A stretch of DNA of 18,269 nt from Paracoccaceae bacterium. GTDB taxonomy: Bacteria > Pseudomonadota > Alphaproteobacteria > Rhodobacterales > Rhodobacteraceae. Shown in pieces: positions 16,587-18,269 of this stretch. The position numbers were made by a program, and so were the translations under genes. The notes below the pieces were generated by a model. That model saw nothing but the letters and a program-made list of their open reading frames with translations, was not told the DNA's origin and made no database searches. The DNA lies in NCBI GenBank assembly GCA_007131945.1, contig SLPP01000194.1, forward strand, positions 1 to 18,269, given 5' to 3'. The stretch's first letter is position 1; every line of letters starts with the position of its first letter.

Positions 16587-16614
16587 GCGCGTGATCCTGA
16601 TGCGGGTTTGCGCC

Positions 16615-16643
16615 GACATACGGTGCCGGGCGCCGCATTTCAA
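16615..16643 (-). promoter_or_regulatory. Predicted secE promoter
   Basis: TTGAAA (16643-16638), a 17-base spacer and TATGTC (16620-16615) on the minus strand, in the 106-base gap between the lipoprotein gene and secE. The start would fall near 16608, about 22 bases before the secE ATG, leaving room for the AGGA ribosome binding site. Confidence 0.55.
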
Positions 16644-16692
16644 CCCGTCGGAGACGCGCGGCGTTCCAGATCACCTTCGGGTGAAGCCCGGC

Positions 16693-17193
16693 TCAGCGCG
16701 CCGCGAAGACCCTCAGCGTCGGCAGGGAGGTGAGCGGCAAATCAAGCGCGCGCATCGCCGAGAGCGAGATCTGGCTGCCGGCGCCCGGCTCGCGCCCCGA
16801 AGGGCGCAGTTCCACCCCGACCGACTGGCCGGTGGCGATCTCGACGCGACCCTGCATCGGCTTGCGGACGAGGCCGGTGAGCAGCCAGAACCCGGTCTCG
16901 CCCGGCGCCCCGAGCGAGGCCAGCGTCTCGCCGAGAAAGGCGCCCGCCTGCCCGGCGCCGGCCTGCGCCGCGGCGCGTTCGGTCGGACTGGCACGGTCGA
17001 AGGCCGCCGCCGTCCGGCCCGCCGCTCCCGGCGCCGCCCCCGCCACGGCCTCCGGCCGCGCTTCGGGGCGGGTCACGTCGTCGCCCGGCGCGAAGACCAC
17101 CGGCACCTCCGGCGCGCGCTCGGACCAGGGCAGGCGGATCCGGTCGCAACCGGCGACGAGCAGCACGGCAAGAAGGACTGGCAGCACACGCAT
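16693..17193 (-). CDS. Hypothetical lipoprotein, alanine-rich
   Basis: I do not recognise this 166-residue protein beyond its export signal. It begins MRVLPVLLAVLLVAGCDRIR: a short basic-hydrophobic leader and a lipobox (VAGC) with the lipidated Cys at 16. Asp17 follows it; in E. coli, Asp at that position keeps lipoproteins in the inner membrane. Residues about 30-80 are low-complexity, rich in Ala, Pro, Gly and Arg, and probably disordered. A more regular C-terminal part (about 85-166) contains ETGFWLLTGLVRKPMQGRVE and ends in LTSLPTLRVFAAR, suggesting a small beta-rich periplasmic domain. Codon use resembles the neighbours. It has its own candidate promoter at 17200-17228, and secE appears to have a separate one, so the two need not form an operon. 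Confidence 0.85.
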   Translation of the reverse strand: MRVLPVLLAVLLVAGCDRIRLPWSERAPEVPVVFAPGDDVTRPEARPEAVAGAAPGAAGRTAAAFDRASPTERAAAQAGAGQAGAFLGETLASLGAPGETGFWLLTGLVRKPMQGRVEIATGQSVGVELRPSGREPGAGSQISLSAMRALDLPLTSLPTLRVFAAR

Positions 17194-17199
17194 GGCGCG

Positions 17200-17228
17200 A
17201 CCCTAGCCCGCGTCGATCCGCCTGGCAA
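17200..17228 (-). promoter_or_regulatory. Candidate lipoprotein promoter, possibly leaderless
   Basis: TTGCCA (17228-17223), a 17-base spacer and TAGGGT (17205-17200) on the minus strand. Only 6 bases separate the -10 from the ATG at 17193, so transcription would start at or next to the start codon. The AGGG that could act as a ribosome binding site overlaps the -10 element. Confidence 0.4.
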
Positions 17229-17236
17229 CTGCGGCC

Positions 17237-17265
17237 TTGCCGCCCGCCGCGCGGGTGACTAGCTT
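17237..17265 (+). promoter_or_regulatory. Candidate moaA promoter
   Basis: TTGCCG (17237-17242), a 17-base spacer and TAGCTT (17260-17265). The start would fall near 17272, just before the AAGGAG ribosome binding site (17275-17280). The -10 matches only 3 of 6 bases. Its -35 faces that of the lipoprotein promoter 8 bases away. Confidence 0.35.
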
Positions 17266-17289
17266 CTGCGCAACAAGGAGTGAGCGCCG

Positions 17290-18269
17290 ATGCCAGCCCA
17301 GACCCGCCCCGCCCCGCTCGTCGATCCCTTCCACCGCGCGATCAGCTACCTGCGGGTCTCGGTCACCGACCGCTGCGACTTCCGCTGCACCTACTGCATG
17401 GCCGAGCACATGACCTTCCTGCCGAAGAAGGAGCTTCTGACGCTGGAAGAGCTCGACCGGCTTTGCACCGCCTTCATCCGCATGGGCGTCGAGAAGCTGC
17501 GCATCACCGGCGGCGAGCCCCTGGTGCGCAAGGGGATCATGACTTTCTTCGAGGCGATGGCGCGGCATCTGCAGTCGGGCGCGTTGCGGGAACTGACGCT
17601 GACCACCAACGGCTCGCAACTGGCGCGCTTCGCCGAGCAGCTTGCCGCGTTGGGCGTGCGGCGGGTCAATGTCTCGCTCGATACGCTCGACGACAGCAAA
17701 TTCGCCGAGATCACCCGCTGGGGCCGGCTGCCGCAGGTTCTCGGCGGGATCGAGGCGGCCAGGGCGGCGGGCCTGCGTGTCAAGATCAACGCCGTCGCGC
17801 TCAAGGGCTTCAACGAGGAGGAGCTGTTCAGCCTCACCGAATGGTGCGCGCGCGAAGGCCACGACCTGACCTGGATCGAGGTCATGCCGATGGGCGAGAT
17901 GGGCGAGGAGATGCGGCTCGACCAGTACTGGCCGCTGAAGGACCTGCGCGCGCGCCTGGCCGAGCGCTACACGCTGACCGACCTCGCCGAGCGCACCGGC
18001 GGCCCGGCACGCTATGTCCGGCTCGAGGAGACGGGCCAGAAGATCGGCTTCATCACCCCGCTCACGCACAATTTCTGCGAAAGCTGCAATCGGGTGCGGG
18101 TGACCTGCACTGGAGAGCTCTACATGTGCCTCGGCCAGGAGGACATGGCCGACCTGCGCGCGCCGCTGCGCGCGAGCGCCGACGACTCGGGCCTCGAGGA
18201 CGCCATCCGCGCCGCCATCGCCCGAAAGCCCAAGGGTCACGATTTCGACTATTCCCGCCAGAAGGTCGC
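17290..18269 (+). CDS. moaA: GTP 3',8-cyclase MoaA (C-terminus cut by window edge)
   Basis: MoaA is a radical-SAM enzyme that, with MoaC, converts GTP to cyclic pyranopterin monophosphate, the first step of molybdenum cofactor synthesis. The 326 visible codons lack only the last few residues expected. The N-terminal SAM cluster is Cys29-x3-Cys33-x2-Cys36 (RCDFRCTYC), followed by the SAM-binding ITGGEPLVR. The C-terminal GTP-binding cluster is Cys263-x2-Cys266-x13-Cys280 ([12 protein letters not shown]...YMC). Both 4Fe-4S sites are therefore intact. The ATG follows AAGGAG by 9 bases. It is the only plus-strand gene here and is divergent from the lipoprotein gene across 96 bases. The final conserved Gly-Gly tail lies beyond the window and cannot be checked. 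Confidence 0.98.
   Translation, partial: MPAQTRPAPLVDPFHRAISYLRVSVTDRCDFRCTYCMAEHMTFLPKKELLTLEELDRLCTAFIRMGVEKLRITGGEPLVRKGIMTFFEAMARHLQSGALRELTLTTNGSQLARFAEQLAALGVRRVNVSLDTLDDSKFAEITRWGRLPQVLGGIEAARAAGLRVKINAVALKGFNEEELFSLTEWCAREGHDLTWIEVMPMGEMGEEMRLDQYWPLKDLRARLAERYTLTDLAERTGGPARYVRLEETGQKIGFITPLTHNFCESCNRVRVTCTGELYMCLGQEDMADLRAPLRASADDSGLEDAIRAAIARKPKGHDFDYSRQKV

Noticed and set aside
16587..16643. A 19-residue N-terminal extension of SecE
   Set aside because: It is not typical of SecE, overlaps the predicted promoter, and MAKTNPLTFLQQVR is the usual start.
16671..16684. A small TCACC-CGAA-GGTGA hairpin after the lipoprotein stop
   Set aside because: The stem has only 5 bp and no U tract follows on the minus strand, so a terminator call is not supported.
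16587..16692. Looked for a tRNA-Trp gene upstream of secE, common in other bacteria
   Set aside because: No cloverleaf, no GGTTCGA-type T arm and no CCA-type end are present; the gap is only 106 bases and is occupied by a promoter-like pair.

Overview
The window is a core housekeeping region of a GC-rich alphaproteobacterium. The RpoB, RpoC, L10, L11 and MoaA sequences look most like those of Rhodobacterales (Rhodobacteraceae). This placement rests on recognising the proteins, not on a search. I see no mobile element, CRISPR array, tRNA or rRNA, and no obvious undescribed multi-gene system. What deserves a second look is regulatory architecture.

Layout. All genes but one read on the minus strand, so the transcriptional order runs from high to low coordinates. 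A small alanine-rich lipoprotein gene of unknown function (16693-17193) is divergent from moaA (17290 to the window end, plus strand, cut just short of its stop). Next come secE (16389-16586), nusG (15671-16204), rplK-rplA (15111-15563, 14410-15108), rplJ-rplL (13624-14139, 13174-13554) and rpoB-rpoC (8757-12893, 4459-8703). A strong intrinsic terminator (4407-4433) follows rpoC. A DMT/EamA-family transporter gene (3395-4336) lies between rpoC and the str operon: rpsL (2803-3174), rpsG (2320-2790), fusA (184-2307) and the first 40 codons of tuf (1-121).

Function. The genes supply the translation and transcription machinery: EF-Tu, EF-G, S12, S7, the L1/L11 stalk, the L10-L12 stalk, the catalytic RNA polymerase subunits, NusG and the SecE translocon subunit. 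MoaA performs the first step of molybdenum cofactor synthesis. The transporter and the lipoprotein are the two poorly characterised members.

Regulation read from sequence. I find five promoter-like pairs, each with exactly 17 bp between the hexamers: before rpsL (buried in the 3' end of the transporter gene), nusG, secE, the lipoprotein gene and moaA. The proposed nusG promoter lies upstream of a hairpin followed by seven U, so nusG may have an attenuated leader. The rplJ leader and the rplL-rpoB gap are both rich in hairpins, in line with known autoregulation and RNA processing at these sites in other bacteria. Two fused palindromes lie just upstream of the transporter gene. All promoter, operator and RNA-structure calls are by eye. 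No gene-free stretch exceeds 300 bases; the longest are 12894-13173 (rplL-rpoB), 14140-14409 (rplA-rplJ) and 3175-3394 (transporter-rpsL), each described below.
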